Below, one piece after another: positions 34,801 through 46,398 of a stretch of 60,879 bases of DNA (positions within the stretch are counted from its first letter, which is position 1; every line of letters begins with the position of its first letter). The position numbers and the translations under genes were made by a program. Source of the DNA: Pelomyxa schiedti (lineage: Eukaryota > Evosea > Pelobiontida > Pelomyxidae). The stretch spans positions 1 to 60,879 of the forward strand of contig JAHLWZ010000883.1 in assembly GCA_020536535.1 (NCBI GenBank). The letters are read 5' to 3'. The notes beneath the pieces were generated by a model. That model was not told where the DNA came from. It searched no databases and worked only from the letters and a program-made list of their open reading frames with translations.

Positions 34801-37800
34801 CGTGATGTTTGCCAAAGAGAAAGGTGAGAGAGACATACCAAATATTGCTGGTGTAAGGTACAGTTTGGGGCCTTTTGAGGGTGAACGTGGGATTAAAGAA
34901 ATAAAAAATAACCTGCTGGGTCAATTTTAATCTTTAACATAAGAAGAACTAAGGCTACAGTTATGACAGGAACAAGTAACTGTTAAACGTGAGAAAACAA
35001 AAGGAAATATAAAAAATATAAAATTATGTAGTTAACACACTTGAAAAAGGATTCCTTTGGTGTCCCTTCTTGAGGTGATAAATCTCTTTTTCATCATTTC
35101 TTTGAATTGAACCCAGGGATTTGCTGCTTTGTACGGCTTATCCCACTCCATGACATCAGGTTCTTCATCATCAAAAGTGTCGTTGGATTTAGGTGACTCA
35201 GGAACTAGCTTGTCTAAACCGACGTAAGAGAATTACAAGAATAAGAGTTTCGGGAAGGAAAGCATTCTTTTATGAAAGCGAAAACCTGGAAAGCAGCAAC
35301 AAAAAGGTTTTCCAGACTGTTCATCTTGCTCTTCAAGACGTTTTTCGTTTTCTTCCGCAAGTTTCAAAAAGACCTTTTTTTTTGGTAAAGGAGGTGCCAA
35401 TAAAGGGTTCCAACCTGCTCCAGTGTCGTCATTGTCACACCATAGCTTTCCAATCCAATTCCTTTTCGCAGTTTTAGTCAGGAAAAAAAATCATTTTGTT
35501 CACAACTTTCTTCTTTGGAATCCAGTATTTTGAAAAGTTGTGCAAATGAACCCACTGCGGCAAGTGGCAGACAAAATGTAATTTCCCGCTTATTTGAAGC
35601 TGTGAGCCTGGAGTCGGGGATAACAGAGGAGACGACATTGCTGATTGCGCTATCTTCAGCATTTTCCTCTTTGGCGATTGTGAGAGTGTAACCCAGTCCA
35701 TACCGAGTCTTAAGGCAATTGAGATTGAATGTTATCAACCGAGGAAAAACCTTGAGAAACAGAGAACTCCCAACACATTGTAACTGACCAGCAGACATTA
35801 CAGCAATCCTATCTCCAAGAAGCTTTGGGGAAAAAAGTGAGTTTCTCAAGGACAAAAAAGTGGTCAGTCCTACATCTGCTTCATCCATATAGTGTGTTGT
35901 GAGTAAAATGACCCTCTCTTTTTTACATTGCCGAAGCAAATCCCAAGTAGCTCTTCTTGAGTAAGGATCCTGCCGGGTTATTGGTCAAAAAGGAAAAGAT
36001 GTAAAATGACAACCATTCCACTGGTTGGCTCATCAAGAACAACAACTTTTGATCCTCCCATCAATGCCATCCCCATGCACAACTTGCGTTTCATTCCTTT
36101 CAAGTTTAATCTTCCACTTTTTTGTAGAAAAAAATTACCTCCTGAAAGATGTCCGGCTTTGGAATGTTGTTTTCCTTTCAGCCCCACAAGCCTGACCATT
36201 GCCATAGCGGCAGAGTCTACTGAAAAGAAAGGGACTCCTTTCATAATTCCAACCAAAACCAGATGCTCCTTCACAGTCAACTGAGGGAAAATAACATTCC
36301 TTTGCGGACAGACACCAAGAGAGCGTCGTATTCTACCCATGTCCGTTGTTACAGAATTATTGCCAATATAGCAGTCACCAGATGTCGCTTGTAGGAGGCC
36401 CGTCAGCATAGAAATAGTTGTACTCTTTCCTGTTATGGTATAACTCTTTGTCATTGAGATTACTACAATGGAAAGTAGTACCAGCTCCATTGTGGCCAAG
36501 AAGGCAAGTGATTTGATCACTATACATTGTGAGGTACAAGTTGTTCACAGCAAGTTTGCCATCAGAATATCTTTTTGTAAGATTTCGTATTCTGACAACA
36601 GCTTTCTTTGCAGAGGTAGAGTCAACTACTTCAACAGAGTCTCCAGATTCAACTTCATCATGTTCAAAACTCAAATCCCAACGATGTCCACGCCAGTATT
36701 CTGAAGAGTTTGAGAGGAATTGAAGTTACACATTCAAACCTGGAGTGCATAAAAAGTAGGGTGGTTTGTGAATGCCATATTGGCTTGGTAGAACATGTTC
36801 CAGGTACCATGCAATGAGACTGTACAGGGTGATATCAATTGCCAGTATTACAATACTAACAACGAATGGGTAGGGCCCATCCCACATGTTATATCGGTTG
36901 ATTCCCTGTTGGGCATATTCATAATTGGCAACTTTTTTTTTCCCTAAGTAATGAGGATGAAGAGCAAAAGACATACGAGAATCGCATCCAAAGGCAAACG
37001 CTGAAGGAGATAATAGACTTGTAAACAATTTTGCCGGAATCAACTGATCCTCAGAGGAGCTCATAAACAAATACCTTGGAATGACAGCAGCAAATAAAGC
37101 AAGGGGGCACACAACCCCTGCAAGTTTGGCACGGCTAAATATCGTGGACATCATCACACTAATTGCAAGAAGTCAAACAAAAGAATTGTGGAGAGAAATG
37201 TACAACCTAAAAGCCAAAATGGAAAGCAGGAACAGGAAGTTGAATATGAACATTAGTATACCGCTTGTATTTGGGAAGAAAGTGAGACACTCAAGAATAG
37301 TTTCAGCCAGTGCAGTAAGGCCAAATACAATAATGTAAGTCTTATTGATATTTAGTGGAAATAGACAAACAAAAGTGTGCACACCAAGCACCAAGAAAGA
37401 GAGTTTACCCATCTGGGCAATGGAAAGTGAGTAGTCGTTTTTTAGAATAAGAGGAAAGGAAAACCGTACAAGGGCATTCCCATCATTCTTAAGGTTTCTG
37501 GGAGGATAAGTAAAAGTTGAAAACAAATGCAAGAAACCTTTAATGCAATTCTCTTTTTCTTCTACAATTTCCTTGACCAGTCTCGATGCAGGGTACAAAG
37601 TGGTCAGCACCATTACCATGCCTTGTGGGAAGTAAATTCATTTTTGTTGGTTTTGGAAACAAGATAACCTAGAAAAGGCCCAATGAACAGATAGAAAATA
37701 TTGTCAGTGTAACTAAATATGAAGGTTACAAAAAAATGAAGGTTACAAATTTAATTCCAGCACACAAAGTACCTTTTGATTGGAAAAGGAGAATAGAAGA

Positions 37801-39103
37801 GTGTTCCTCCAAGCATATCTGTCAGATTTGTTGTATCTTTTAATAAATTAGCTTTTATCAACTTTTTTTTGAAGGTGCCCACATTCTGCCACCATGGCTT
37901 GCAGTGTCAGAAAGCCACTAAAGAAGTAATACAGAAAAGTAGTGTCCATCCCCTGCAGAAGGGAATTTACAGTATCAGCAGTATAGGGCACTAGTGCATG
38001 TCACTTATTAAGACAGGTCCAATAAAGCATACCTTGTGTCCAGTTGAGTCGAATGTTATAGTCTACATTTCCACCAGTAATATTTAAATCATAGAACACA
38101 ACTACTGCCCAGGTTTCCCCAGGGTGTTCGTGAACCCAATCCAAAGCCTCTTGTTCCGTAGGAAAAGTTCCACCAAATATACTACTGAAATAAAGACTGG
38201 TACCAAGCATATATTGTTCAAAATTGTCGACTTCCTCTTTGACAATTGCAGTTGATTCATCACCACATGCAAAAAATAGCTTCCCCATGCGAATTAGATT
38301 CCCAAAGTCATCTATCATGGATTGCATATAGGAAGGAAGGTCTTCATAGGTGCTGTTGCCAATGAAGGCATCGTATAGCATGTAATGGGCCGTCATGAAT
38401 TCATCAAAACCAAGCAGAGGCATTGGTCCAGTGTAGTTCAGAGCGTCCAATAGATTGAAGCATTGAGGGGGGTATGACTGATTACTGGGAAGGTCTACAA
38501 ACATTCTAGGATCAACACATACCATACCCTGTATTACCACTATTAAAAGGAGGAGAAAAATGATCATTTTTCGAGACAACAGAAGAAGGAGGAAGGTCGA
38601 AAAAAATAGGCAGAAAGGGAAAACAAAAAAAAAAAAAAAAACAGGGTGACGACCTCTGGAACTGCAGGAGGGAAAGTAGTATTGACATATATCTGGGCAG
38701 GGTGATAGTCATTACCAGCAGCAAAATACCCAGCCAGAATAGGGCCAATCAAAAGCAATGGGGAGAAAATCTCAATCAGGGTGAATACAATATTCCTCAG
38801 CTTGATCAGCGCGCACTTCTTGAACGCGGCCCATAATTGCAAAACGGCCACGCCCCCGGTGCCAGCGCCGCTGAGCCCCACCTTCATGTCCCTCGCCCTC
38901 TGCTGCTCCAACTTGGTGTCCTTGTCACCAATGAGGCCGGCAACGTGCGACTTTGCGTCGGGAGGCGGCGTGGTTGCTACCGTCATCGCTCCCATAATCC
39001 GAGGCGACGCCGAGCCAGAGCTGGACGTAGAGGAACCCCCAGAGGAAGACGATTGCTCCGGCCCCTCCTGAGGCAGGGGACTGCCATCAACGCTGCTGCT
39101 CAT
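31875..39103 (-). CDS. full-size ABCA-family ABC transporter
   Basis: ABCA transporters move lipids across membranes. The architecture is complete. The N-terminus (ATG 39103) is Ser/Gly-rich and followed by the first helix, [17 protein letters not shown], a lumenal loop and the first membrane domain (to about 36726). NBD1 (36670-35480) has Walker A GHNGAGKSTT split by a 52-nt intron (36430-36481), Q-loop CPQRN, signature LSGG rejoined to MKRKLCMG, Walker [12 protein letters not shown] and H-loop [11 protein letters not shown]. The second membrane domain lies at about 34920-33600. NBD2 has [32 protein letters not shown] and [13 protein letters not shown] (after removing a 38-nt intron). The regulatory tail [20 protein letters not shown] is typical, followed by an acidic/Lys/Ser end. 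All catalytic motifs look intact. The exact subgroup cannot be told. Confidence 0.93.
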
Positions 39104-39635
39104 GGTGTTGGTGATGATGTGGGTGCCTGCAGGGATCTACACAGTGTGGGTTGGGTTGAATAGGTTAGTTGGTGAATCTCTATGTGCTTAGGAAAGAAGA
39201 AAGAACCTTGTTCAACGTTGGAGAGTTAGCCTACTTTTCCAGGATTTGTGTAGTTTCTTGTTGATCTTGATGGCTGGTGTAATTATTAGGCTTGGAAGCG
39301 TCTCCCTGGAACTCTCCTTATGCTAAGGGGAAATGATCTGTGATGTCACGGAGCCCCATTTGAGGGAGTGACTCACCTCGAGCCTTCCAGGCCCCGTCCA
39401 GCCAGAGAGCCAGTTTCTGTTCTTGCTTATTACAGTAAAGCTTGGGATTCCATTGGAATCCATGAATGCTCCGTCGTGAATGCAAGGTACTCTTCTTCCA
39501 TTGGATGATGCATACACGATTCTTACGTCGTGCCCCAGGACAGAAGGAAGATATTTCTCAGGCTCGATGGAGACCTCCCCCAGCCATTCATGTAATGGTC
39601 GTTGTCAGCGCCGCTTCGCAATAAAAACAAACCAA
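39104..39635. promoter_or_regulatory. divergent promoter region, ABCA and ARM-pseudokinase genes
   Basis: A 532-bp intergenic region between divergent starts. The frame of the downstream ARM gene stays open upstream to 39480, but no ATG lies there that gives a sensible N-terminus. No repeats or RNA gene were seen. Confidence 0.4.
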
Positions 39636-42600
39636 ATGTTCGGCAACATCTTTGGCGCTGCAGCTCGCGTGGTGTCGAGCAAACTGTCCACGACCACAGC
39701 CCCCACAACACCCACGTCGCTGACGTCGTCCAGCGACGGCGGCGCGGACTCCAAGGACATCGAGGCCATGCTCGAGAACGAGGACGCGCTCGGCATCGCG
39801 GCGGCGCTGCGCTCCACGCCGGGCGACGCGCCCTTCCACGCCACGTGCTGCAAGGCCGTCGCGTCCCTCGCGTGGCGCGTGCCCGTCGCCCGCGCGCTGG
39901 CCGACGCCGACGCGGCCGCGGACGTCGTGGCCGCCGTCGTCGCCGCGGCCAAGGCGGACGACGGCCACCCCCGCACCCTCAAGTACGCCTGCCGCGCGCT
40001 CGGCCGCATCGCCTACCACCACGCGCCGCGCCTGGCCTCCTCGCTGTGCGGCACCGTCGTCGCCACGATCGTCAACGCGATGACGGGCCACAAGGAGGAC
40101 GCGCGGCTGCAGCGCGAGGCGTGCCTGGCCATCTCCAACATCACCGTCGGCGGCGCCGACGCGGTCGCCATGGCCATGCGCTACGGCGTCGTCGAGGTCG
40201 TCATCCAGGCGATGCACATGCACGGCGGCGACCGCGGCGTGCAGGAGCACGGCTGCAGCGTGCTCGTCAACATCACCGCCGCGGGCCGCGACAACACCGC
40301 CGCCGTCGTGGCCAGGGGCGGCGCGGCGGCCCTCGTCGGCTCCATGCGCGAGCACCCCTGCGACGTGCTCGTGCAGGAGCGCGCGTGCTGCGCCCTGGGG
40401 AACGTCACCTTGCACTGCAGCAACGAGGTCGCCGGCGAGATGCTCGACTGTGGGATCGTCGAAATCCTGATCTCGGCCATGAAGAACCACAGCGACAGCG
40501 ACTCGCTGCATCTGCCGGCGTGCCAGACGCTCAAGAACCTGACTCGCTTCCCGTCTACTTCTGCTCGCGCTTTTGAGAAGGGCGCGATGATCGCAATCTT
40601 CAACTCCATACAGCTGCACAAGGGCGTGGAAGAGAGTGCTCACGCCGCCGTCGCGAACCTGTTCGGGGCCATGGATGCTAAATCCGAAGTGAAGAAGACG
40701 ATTGTCACCAGAGTGTTGCAGCTGTGCTCCGAACTGATGGGCTGCCCTCAGAGTTCAGCGAGTATTACCACTACCACTACCACTACCACGCGCTCTGATC
40801 AATCTCTGCGCTGCAGTAGCGGCGGTAGCGAGCCTCCAGGGACTGGGGATTTACCTGAGGTTTCCTATTCTCTTTATTGGACGGTACCAACCGCACCCGG
40901 TTCAGAACAAAGTAACGGCGGCTATGACTGACCAAAAAATACCTAGTGACATGAACGGACCTAAGGAACCCTCAATTGGGACAGAAAAACTTCTAAGAGA
41001 CAAGGTTGGCCACTACTTCTGCCTTCATGTGCATTTACCTCCTTTTTCGAGTAGCTCTTAAAAGCAAAGGTGCATCAGCTTGAAGAAGAAGTAGAAGTAT
41101 GTTTGCCATTGTACATCATTTCCTTAGGCATCTGACAGAGATTAACATCTGCCAATTCCTCACTGGTTAAAGAATTAGAAAATACGCGACAGCAAACCGA
41201 GGTACCCTACCTTTTTTTTTTTTTTTTTTGTTTCTTCCTCATTCTTTGAAGGCTTCTCAGGCGCAAAAGCGATCTCGATCTGTGTCACCAATGATTGTAC
41301 CCCAAGAAACAGCAGTAGATACTGAGCTGGTGCCTTTGGCACGGCAAGTATTTTCAGCTGGATTGAAGGATATAGAGCCCTTTCCTTCACAAGAAAACAG
41401 CTCTAGTGGAGTTCTGGTTACTAAGCAAAGAGTTTATGCCAGAAAGTTGTTGAAAACTCTGTGCCCATCAAATTTTGAGCTCTTTCTAAGAGATATGGAG
41501 GTGATATAAAATACTATTTTCTAAGATATTGCTATGATCAACTGTTCCCTTTGTAGGTAATCTCAGAGCTCCGGCACCCAAATATTTTACAGTGTTTTGG
41601 CTTGTCTTCTTTGACAAGCAATATCGTCATGGTCTACGAGCCTGTTGGATGTAGTTTGAAGTTCATTCTGCAGGTTTAAAACACACACTTCAAGACACAC
41701 AACAAACAAAATATTACTGACTCCTTCACAGAAAAACAATTAAAAAAAAAAAAAGGCACATCCTCACTTCAGTAACGCACATACACCAACACTATTCTAC
41801 AGAAGCAATCTTTGGCTGTTGTTGAAGTTAAGTGCTTGGCTCTTGGAATAGCCAAGGGGATGGAGGCACTGCACAAGTTTGGCTTTGATTATTATGCTTA
41901 AAATCTCATCTATCCCAGACTTAAAATAATGCACGGGGAACTGAACAGCAGAAGTGTAATGTTAGACCAGTGGGGAAACCCTAAAATCTGTGACTTTGGT
42001 TCCTTGACCTTCCCACCCAACATCTTTTGTTGACCTCTGACACAGGTCTATCCATCTTTGCATCTGGAAGCACTCCAAACCAAGAGGAATTTGCGTATCT
42101 TTCTCCTCAAATGCTGGCATGTTCATATGGAATTCTCGGTATTGTGTTCAACCCTGCCATTCTCAAGTAACATGATGAACTTCTTCCAGCCGACGCGTGG
42201 CAATTTGCGGTTCTAGTGTGTGAAATGTTAGCTGGAAGAGTACCACAGGCAACCCCAATTTCACTGGACTCGGAGATTGCATCTTTCCCTCCTAAATCCA
42301 AACAAGGTTAAATGTCCATTAAGTTCCAATTTCTGCTTTTATTCACTGCCGACTTCAGAAATACAAAAAATTTTGCAAGAGGACAGACTGAAAATGGGAG
42401 TTGTTGAATGCCTTACAAGAAGGAAGGCATGTCTTAAATTACTGTCTGAGACGGTGGAAGCACAGTCAAATCCCACAATAACGGATGTGTTTACCCATTC
42501 GATTGCTTTATGCTTTGCCATCCCTGGTTTGATTCTCCTCACACCCCAACAGCTTCCAATCAAATTCCTCTGACCAACAAACAGAAGAAGACCGCATCCC

Positions 42601-42659
42601 CTTCTGTACACTGGTACAGCTTCTCAATGTCTGTCACACAACTCCCACAGCCGGTGTAA
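39636..42659 (+). CDS. armadillo repeat-coiled coil-pseudokinase protein
   Basis: One long exon (ATG 39636, MFGNIFGAA) encodes at least six armadillo-type helical repeats (ACRALGRIAYHHAP, ACLAISNITVGGADAV, GCSVLVNITAAGRDNTA, ACCALGNVTLHCSNE, ACQTLKNLTRFPST). Splicing leads through small exons into a coiled coil (KVHQLEEEVERLTSANSSL, VKELENTRQQTE) and then a kinase-like domain: VYARKLLKTL, ISELRHPNILQCFG, IVMVYEPVG, ALGIAKGMEALHK, HGELNSRSVML, NPKICDFG, FAYLSPQML and DAWQFAVLVCEMLAGRVP. The catalytic Asp of the HRD motif is Glu (HGE), whereas DFG is kept, so it is probably a pseudokinase or an atypical kinase. The phase of six introns was checked, including the one holding T18 (41212-41229). 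The 5' exon is extremely GC-rich and the 3' half is not. The C-terminus after about 42500 is uncertain; an alternative stop is at 42775. Confidence 0.8.
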
Positions 42660-42827
42660 CTACCGTGGTAACAGTTCATACACCTTCTTCTGTCACTACA
42701 CTACTGGATACTACTCGTCCACAACCTTCCTGCCTTTGTCTGACCAGAATTTTGCCATTCATACCAAAGAATTAGATGTAAACAAAAAAAAGGAGTACAA
42801 AAATAGCGGTTTTTTTTTTGCAATATA

Positions 42828-43934
42828 TTATGACTCTTGTTCTTCCTGTATGTACACATGTGGTTTGGAGAGGGCTTGGATGTCTTTCTCGAGTGCATTA
42901 AGTTGGTTCTCTAGTTCTTCCTTCCTGCAAAGCGTCAATAACGAGATTCTCGTTACGAGAAACGGAATTAGAGTGGGATCCACCTGCGACGGCTTGATGG
43001 TGTGTCAACAGTAATAGGCATTCTTATATACATTGTGTTGACTTCCTCCCACCTTGCTTTAAGTTGTGCTATTTGTACATTCTTCTCCTCCATAGTTAAT
43101 TCACGAATGATGGGGCCACTTTTGGTACCTGTGCTTGCTGTTGAGAACTGCTGGAATTTATTTGGGTTTATGTACTTGTTTGTTTTTGAATTTCTAGCGC
43201 GGCTATGTATTCTTTTTCTTCCGTTATTTCGTTCTGCACTTGCTCCATGTAAGCTGGAATTTTGCCATAATCCTTCTTCTTGAGATAGTTAAACTCTTCC
43301 TTGGTAACTTTTTTTGGAGCTACGGAGAATTGACAGTAAGTTGTACACCAGGAAAGAAATAAGTCAAATGACATAATACTGAGGAGTGAGGGGAAGAACC
43401 ATCTCGAATCGCCTCTACCTTGTTGTCCTTGACAAAGTTCTTAGAAGTGGGCTTGGCCAACACACCACTTTCATTCACTCTAGGCACAGGTGGCTTAACA
43501 CTGCGTGGTATACCTACACCAAATATAATATAGGGTGTGCATTAGTCCATCTGTTCAATGCAACATTATGAATACAAAAAAAAAAAAAAAAAAAAAAAAC
43601 AATGAAACAAGAAAACAAAGTGCCAACTTTGAGTGGTGGCAGTAGTCGACGACCGGGCATTGCTGTTGTTGGTGGAAGCTGTTGGTCGCCCGATAGATTT
43701 CCTTGGCACTCCGGCGCCTTTCCTGAGGAACCCGGTCCTTGGGTCGGGCTTGGAGGCGCCCGGCGGGGGCCCTATCGTCGCGGCGGCGCGGCGCCCGCGG
43801 CCCGACGCGGCAGCTAGGTCGGCGGCGTACTTTGAGGGCCGTGGCGGACGCCGCGTGGCGTTGCTGGGTTCGGTCTGCGACCCTCCTGGGACGAGCGCGT
43901 AGATGCTTTCTTGCTCGTCCTCGTCGGCGCTCAT
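42828..43934 (-). CDS. ENKUR: enkurin-domain protein (ciliary)
   Basis: Enkurin is a microtubule inner protein of ciliary doublets that also binds calmodulin and TRPC channels. Exon 1 (ATG 43934, MSADEDEQESIYALVPGG) is Arg/Pro-rich. After an intron holding a 24-base T run (sense), exon 2 reads IPRSVKPPVPRVNESG...KNFVKDNKVEAIRD. The next exon has KKKDYGKIPAYMEQVQNEI and EEKEYIAALE. The conserved C-terminal domain follows: GPIIRELTMEEKNVQIAQLK, ARWEEVNTMYIRMPITVDT and LENQLNALEKDIQALSKPHV, ending in a TAA at 42830-42828. This matches the enkurin domain, including the 'DYGK.P.Y' and 'LE.QL..LE.DI..LS.P' signatures. An in-frame upstream ATG at 44012 is possible. It is convergent with the pseudokinase gene. 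Confidence 0.85.
43576..43599 (-). repeat. 24-base homopolymer (T on the sense strand) in the enkurin intron
   Basis: Twenty-four A on the plus strand, T24 on the coding strand of the enkurin gene, lying inside the intron between exon 1 and the exon that starts IPRSVKPP. Confidence 0.9.
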
Positions 43935-44184
43935 GGTACTGGGCGTTTTCCGGGAATTTATTGGGCCCCCGGAAGCAGTGAAGTGGGTATACCAGAGGAG
44001 ACCCATCAACATTGTGAAACGTGGGATGAGCTGTCAGCTGGTACCTTGTTGTGTTCAATATGCCCTTTTTACTCCAAGAAATTAAATTCCTTGTCCTTTG
44101 TTTCATTTTTTTTTAATCTTTAGCCCAAGTTTCTAAAAAAATAAAAGGACTACCTCACAGGCTCTTTTGTTTTACCATGTTACA

Positions 44185-44968
44185 TCAACAGAGAGTGGTG
44201 GGGCTGCCATGGCCAGCACACAACAGAGTGGCACGCAGGTCTTTCAGTCTTTGTACTGAAGAATACAGAGTAGTAGCATACTTTGGTGAGTGGCAACCAA
44301 CAATGTCCCCTCCAAACCATGTATCTCCACTGAATAGCAGTCCACTAAGTGAGGCAAGTTCAACCAAAAAAATGTGTTAGTGTGCAAGGGAAAAAATGTA
44401 GAACACCCTAACTAGTTCTGCTCCCATAAAGCAATTGAACCTGAACTGTGGCCAGGAACTGATATCACCCTCAGGGCCCAAGTGTCATTCTGTACTATAT
44501 CCCCATCATTAGCAATTCTCTGTGGGGTCAGCCCAGCACCCCTGCCATCAACTGCTGACATGCACAGCTCGAACTTAGATAGGTTCAAATGTGCTCTCCC
44601 TTCCTTTGAAATAAGGTACATATACATTTACTGCCACGTTTCTTGTTACATATGAAAATGAGTGGCTATGTTCTTAAACAGACACATCCATAGAGAACAC
44701 AGTTTGGTGAAGAACTAACCCCTCTTTGTGTACTTGTCAAATTCGACCAGGTGGTCGCCGTGGCAGTGGGTTACAATCAACACAGCAGATGAAGCACGGG
44801 CCAGCTCGGCCTCTGGGAAGAACCCACAGTCAATTACAATGAGAGGCTCCCCGCTCAAAACGTAGGTGTTGCTGCGCAGCACTCCCTCGTCATCGTCGTC
44901 TCCTTGTTGATACACAACCACACGGCCTCCGCCGGGGCTGCGGTACACTTCCGACCCACCACCAATCA
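44185..44968 (-). CDS. metallo-beta-lactamase-fold hydrolase
   Basis: This fold binds two metals and hydrolyses thioesters, phosphoesters and similar bonds. Starting at ATG 44968 (MIGGGSEVY), the protein has GEPLIVIDCG, then the metal site VTHCHGDH (H-x-H-x-D-H) in exon 1. The second exon gives LTPQRIANDGDIV and VISVPGHSSGSIALW (third-site His). The last exon gives LLFSGDTWF (bridging Asp) and LLCAGHGSP (terminal His), with the stop at 44185. The motif set is complete, so it should be active. The order and spacing resemble glyoxalase II or MBLAC2-like enzymes, but the substrate is not predictable. In-frame open sequence continues upstream (HHNSLSETKIV), so a short 5' exon is possible; it lies 98 bp from the stop of the RING gene on the same strand. 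Confidence 0.82.
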
Positions 44969-45066
44969 TCACAATTTTTGTCTCTGAAAGTGAATTGTGG
45001 TGGGAGCTGCTGTTATGTTCAACTGCTGAAAAGAAAGCTGATATTACAACACCTTTGCATTACGTT

Positions 45067-46296
45067 TTAGGTTTGGAAAGCAACAATGCGGGCCTGACAC
45101 ACTGGACAAGTTTTGTTGGTGGACAGCCACTTGTCAATGCACACAGAGTGGTATGAGTGGAGGCACGGCAGCGTTTTGATCGTTTGGCCAAGCTTGAATT
45201 TGCTCTGGCACACTGCACACCTCTGCAATTTGTCGGTCCTATTGTACGTGTAGGTGGGGAGCAGGTCCAGCAGCATTGTGCCCACCCCAACTTTGACAAT
45301 GGTATCATCCAGCGCAAGTAACTGTTCATAGGTGGCATCCTCAGGCACAGGGTCACCATCAAACCGTTGAGGGGGAAGCGCGGGGCCCCTTACTCCACTG
45401 GAAGCTGTTGCAGTGGAAGGCTGGGAAGGAGTGGGAGGTTGGAAAGGAGTGGGAGGTTGGGAAAGCTGCTCTCGCCGTATCCGCTGTAGCGGTGGCGGTG
45501 GGTCTCTGGCGCGCGTGTGCGGGATGTAGATGGTTGAAAGCGGGTTCAGTTGAGCCGCGTGGAAAACAGGGGCAGACAGCAGACTCTGCGGCGGGATGCT
45601 GTTGCCGCCGTTGCTGATGATGCCGATGATGCCCTCCGGAGGGGGTTCCGCCAGCCGGTCCAGCGCAACGGGCAGAACCGCCCCGGGGCCGCTCACCAGG
45701 CTTCCTCTCCCAGTGTCGCCAGATCTCCCAGCCTCCATGCCGCGCTCACTCCCGCAATATCTCCCTCCATGCCCTCCACCACCATTTCTGCGCGCAGCGC
45801 CCTCTTCCTCGTCCTCGGTTCCGTCTCCTCCGTCTCGCTCGCCATCTGAACTTCCATCCTCACCATCACCGCAATCGCAATCGCAATCACTGCCACTGCC
45901 ACTTCCACTGGCACTGCCACTTGCGCTGCTGCCGCCGTCGGTGCGGGTGCCGCAGCCGCCGGTGCTGCGCCAAGCGTGACGGTTGCCCCGTTCTTCTCCT
46001 CTTCCTCCTCCTCCTCCTCCTCTTCGGCGGTCGCAGTCGCCATCGCAACTGGCGCTGTAACTTTCCCAGTCGCTGTGGCTCCCACTGAAACTGCTGCAAC
46101 TACTGAAGCTCTCGTACGACCCATAATCTCCTTCGTGGTCGTTGTACGCGTCGGGCTCGTTCGCGTCGTGGCGGCCGCTACAACGGCAACCGCATTCCAC
46201 GCGACGGCTATTACTCTGTTGTACGGAGTGCGCCTCTGTGAAGGCGGACGAGGCGGAATTATGGTACAACCGCTCCCCTGTAGGGCGACGATCCAT
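45067..46296 (-). CDS. RING-H2 E3 ubiquitin ligase with disordered N-terminus
   Basis: An intronless frame of about 409 codons starting at ATG 46296 (MDRRPTGERLYHN). The first two thirds are disordered: Ser/Gly/Asp/Arg-rich, with repeated GSASGSGSGSDCDCDCGD, then Pro-rich segments (QPPTPFQPPTPSQP). The C-terminus has a canonical RING-H2 finger, CAVCQSKF, LPCLHSYHSVCIDKW and KTCPVCQARI, preceded by a short helical region (TYEQLLALDDTIVKVGVG). Such proteins recruit E2 enzymes and ubiquitinate substrates; the lack of membrane segments suggests a soluble enzyme. The stop is at 45067. Codons for Ser/Gly/Asp runs make opposite frames look open, but only this strand gives a domain. Confidence 0.85.
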   Translation of the reverse strand: MDRRPTGERLYHNSASSAFTEAHSVQQSNSRRVECGCRCSGRHDANEPDAYNDHEGDYGSYESFSSCSSFSGSHSDWESYSASCDGDCDRRRGGGGGGRGEERGNRHAWRSTGGCGTRTDGGSSASGSASGSGSGSDCDCDCGDGEDGSSDGERDGGDGTEDEEEGAARRNGGGGHGGRYCGSERGMEAGRSGDTGRGSLVSGPGAVLPVALDRLAEPPPEGIIGIISNGGNSIPPQSLLSAPVFHAAQLNPLSTIYIPHTRARDPPPPLQRIRREQLSQPPTPFQPPTPSQPSTATASSGVRGPALPPQRFDGDPVPEDATYEQLLALDDTIVKVGVGTMLLDLLPTYTYNRTDKLQRCAVCQSKFKLGQTIKTLPCLHSYHSVCIDKWLSTNKTCPVCQARIVAFQT

Positions 46297-46398
46297 TTCC
46301 GAACAGAAAATCCAAGTTGGAATAAGCTCCAATAAATTAGTTGCTGCATCTTCATCTAAAGAACTACACTAGCCTAATGCTGGCAATTAACCCCAAGG

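Noticed and set aside
39588..40643. 351-codon frame antisense to the ARM-repeat exon and a 324-codon frame in another plus frame
   Set aside because: Both are shadows of the GC-rich ARM exon; the products are Arg/Ala/Asp repeats with no fold.
45600..46355. Plus-strand and alternative minus frames over the RING gene N-terminus
   Set aside because: They arise from Ser/Gly/Asp codon runs. The frame ending in the RING-H2 finger is the only one with a domain.
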